NCBI GenBank assembly: GCA_028023455.1
Contig: JAQFVV010012545.1
Coordinates: 806,001 to 870,000 of the forward strand
Source: Epiperipatus broadwayi
Lineage: Eukaryota; Onychophora; Udeonychophora; Euonychophora; Peripatidae
Direction of reading: 5' to 3'
Length of the DNA: 64,000 nucleotides
The position numbers and the translations under genes are program-made. Shown here piece by piece: positions 61,779-64,000 of the stretch (its first letter is position 1; each line of letters begins with the position of its first letter). A model generated the notes under the pieces. The model made no database searches. It was not told the origin of the DNA and saw only the letters and a list, made by a program, of their open reading frames with translations.

Positions 61779-63121
61779 TATTAATATTTATGATTTATCA
61801 ATTAAGTTTAATGTTAAAATTAATAGAAAGCTTATCCATATCTATGTTGCTTCTTTATTTTGGGTTGTCTGCAGAGTGTAGAAAAAGGGGGTGGTGTTTT
61901 ATGTATTTCATTTTAATTTGTCCATTTCAGCTATTTTTGGATAGAAATTCTTCATGGGGGGAGGTAATTTGACCTATTTTTGATGATATGTCATAATTTC
62001 AAAGCAGAGAATAATAAATTTGATAAATAGAAGCTCTCGTGTAATGTTCTTTTTGCTAAAAATAAAAGTAATCAATGTCAGAGAGATGGGAAGATTTACT
62101 GTATTTTCTATAGGTTTTTATTGTTCTCTAAAATATACTTTCAATTATTTTCTAAATTTCAAAGTTTATCTTTTTTTATACAAAAATTCAATTACGAATA
62201 TTTGTAGTTTTTTTATCATGTGCATAGATAAAGATCCAAAGTTCAAAAGCGATTATGTACTAGTGAAATGTTTGTAACTCGAATGTTCGTAACTAGGCGA
62301 CTTACTATATAAGTAATGTTATATTTAAAATAATGATTGACTATGAATCATTATAACGAGAATGAACATGAGATCACTCCAGGAAATCATTGAGAGATCA
62401 GCACGGCTAACAATTTTAAGTATAAGCATAATTAACTATAACTTTACCAGCATTATAAATAAGTATAATTCATTCATCATCATGAATGATCAACAATAAA
62501 ATAAATCAACAGTCAATCTGGTGACTGGATTTGAAATGGGTTTACTGTAGACCAGGCTAACTATTTAGCCCTTGCCAGCTTGGGCCAATTATTTAAACAT
62601 AACTTGGATGCTCAAACCCAAGTGCTAATCCATCAGAATATATATCAATAAAAATAATAATGCTGGGATATTAAAACATGCTAACCATCATTAATGTTTT
62701 GGCTACTTAGTAACATTACTGTAAACCTAATGTCTAATAGAGACTAAACTAAATAAAATGCAGTACATGGACTTTAAAGAATATTTTCTTCATACCAATT
62801 CAGGATAATCATCAGCTGGATGTCCATACACTAATATACACCCCATTCATATAGGCCATTATGCACAAATCTAGCTCAAAAAACACAAGCTCTATAACTT
62901 AGTGAGAACAAGAGATGATGCAATACATAATATTTTAAAAATATGTAGAATTAAGATCACTGGAATAATTTTAATAATGAAATATAAGTTTATTAATAAC
63001 AATAAAAAAATGAAATTAACGTCTGCAGAATTCAGCTATATTCATTTAACCCTTCTTATTTTGATTAATATACAAAATTCAAGTTAATTACATTGTGATT
63101 TACATGTATGTTCCAATATAA
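61779..63121. other. Unannotated stretch with one transposon-end-like block
   Basis: GTTTGTAACTCGAATGTTCG, then TAACTAGGCGACTTACTATA (62272-62311), resembles the end of a Tc1/mariner-like MITE, but no partner end was found. The rest is AT-rich without genes. Confidence 0.4.
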
Positions 63122-63445
63122 AACATATATATATATCCACACACAGACATGCAGTGTAATTTCTGGACATATTTGAATTGTCATATAAAAATAAAATAAA
63201 TGATTAAAATTTACCTATATGTATCTATCTGGCATGCATTGGTATTTGCACGCAAACATGCTGTAAAATTGATGAATATATTTCAATCATAATATAAAAT
63301 ACAATCAATGATTAAAATTTTAAGTTATAACATTTTAGTGATTCAAATACCTTATATTACATAAAATACATATATATCATTGCACAGATGTGCAGTATAA
63401 TAATTTATTAACATATTTGAATTGCTATAAAATAAAATAATTTTC
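63122..63445 (+). repeat. Three diverged tandem units, period about 110-130 bp
   Basis: Units near 63135-63210, 63246-63325 and 63375-63445 share a CA(T/G)(A/T)TGC(A/T)GT.(T/A)AA(T)T block, then ATATTTGAATTG.(C)ATA (ATATTTCAATCATA in the middle unit), AAAATAAA, and TGATTAAAATTT in the first two. Confidence 0.7.
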
Positions 63446-64000
63446 TTTCTCATAATACATTATTAATGGTAGATTTAGCATATATGTGTGTACGTATAGA
63501 AGTGTATGCACACATGGTTTATAACATTTCAATTTGTCAAAATGATAAAATTATAAAAAATATATTCCTCACATTTAATTCAATGTTGAAAATATATAAA
63601 TATCCATTCATTATTTTTAATAGTAAAAATCAATCTTTGACAGGTTACTTGTTGATTGATTATAAACATCTTTTAAAAAAAATTATTCCAGTAAATTTTC
63701 TTTGGTTTTCCAATCAAGAAATATTTTTGGAAATGAATCAATTCTTTACTTTTAGATTTTTAATTCAAGCAAAATTATATACTGGTTTTACTTTTTTTAA
63801 AATATGATTTTATATGTCATTTTTTGTAGTAAACAATTTAAAATAATCTTGTTTTCTCTCTCTCTCTATATATATATATATCACTTTTAAAATGTCATTT
63901 TAAAGGAATTATTTAAAATAACTCACCAGCTGTACTTTATATAAATATAATGTGGTATGCTTCTGTTTTTTTGCATATAAACATAGCAGCATATGTATAC
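63446..64000. other. Unannotated right edge
   Basis: A 113-codon frame at 63466-63807 is AT-driven (Ile/Lys/Phe-rich) and shows no recognisable domain. A (CT)n then (AT)n tract lies at 63856-63881. Confidence 0.45.

Noticed and set aside
63466-63807. 113-codon frame at the right edge
   Set aside because: Composition is Ile/Phe/Lys-rich with no domain, signal peptide or conservation clue.

Overview
This is a strongly AT-rich (by eye about three quarters A+T) eukaryotic window with no recognisable intact host gene. Dense homopolymer runs, (AT)n and (ATT)n microsatellites, non-LTR retrotransposons, DNA transposons with terminal inverted repeats and target-site duplications, and many long inverted repeats point to intergenic or intronic DNA of an animal, most likely an invertebrate. 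I cannot name the species. No rRNA, CRISPR, operon or bacterial structure is visible.

The coding content is broken transposable elements. (1) An RTE/BovB-like LINE family is present in six copies: A (19.2-21.0 kb, minus), B (45.7-47.9 kb), C (8.2-8.5 kb), D (48.3-49.5 kb), E (50.05-52.5 kb) and F (59.3-59.6 kb, minus). Together they cover a 5' leader, an APE-type endonuclease, a reverse transcriptase, and a 3' end that is a (TGA)n tract starting at the stop codon. B is the best preserved: one reading frame over 2.2 kb with three stop codons and a lost catalytic Asp. (2) A 4.5-kb hAT transposon (34861-39386) keeps both ends and a perfect 8-bp target duplication; its TTF-zinc-finger/DUF4371/hATC transposase on the minus strand is frameshifted. 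(3) A Merlin-type (ISXO2-like DDE) transposase relic lies at 3.2-3.65 kb. (4) Two C-terminal relics of other non-LTR elements, with a CCHC-like knuckle, lie at 25.9-26.5 and 28.96-29.37 kb.

The non-coding content is dominated by foldback structures: 5.15-6.44 kb (arms about 0.6 kb), 10.13-10.64, 14.52-15.55, 24.04-24.35, 35.04-35.38 and 56.41-56.76 kb. The last has two 98-bp arms that match at every position. A short interspersed family with a tRNA-like terminus recurs at about 0.32, 10.7, 28.0 and 50.2 kb. Two copies carry a hammerhead-ribozyme-like core, and one sits inside RTE copy E between 11-bp target duplications. Other hammerhead-like motifs lie in the foldback at 10.2/10.5 kb and at 22.95-23.03 kb.

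By position: 0-11.6 kb holds repeats, the Merlin relic, a giant palindrome, RTE copy C and a composite repeat; 11.6-19.2 kb holds tandem and inverted repeats; 19.2-29.4 kb holds RTE copy A, a foldback, two LINE tails and a SINE; 34.8-39.4 kb is the hAT element with a nested palindromic insert; 45.7-52.5 kb is a same-strand RTE cluster; 56.4-61.8 kb holds the perfect inverted repeat, RTE copy F and a TIR element. The genes do not work together as a system: this is a record of nested insertions.
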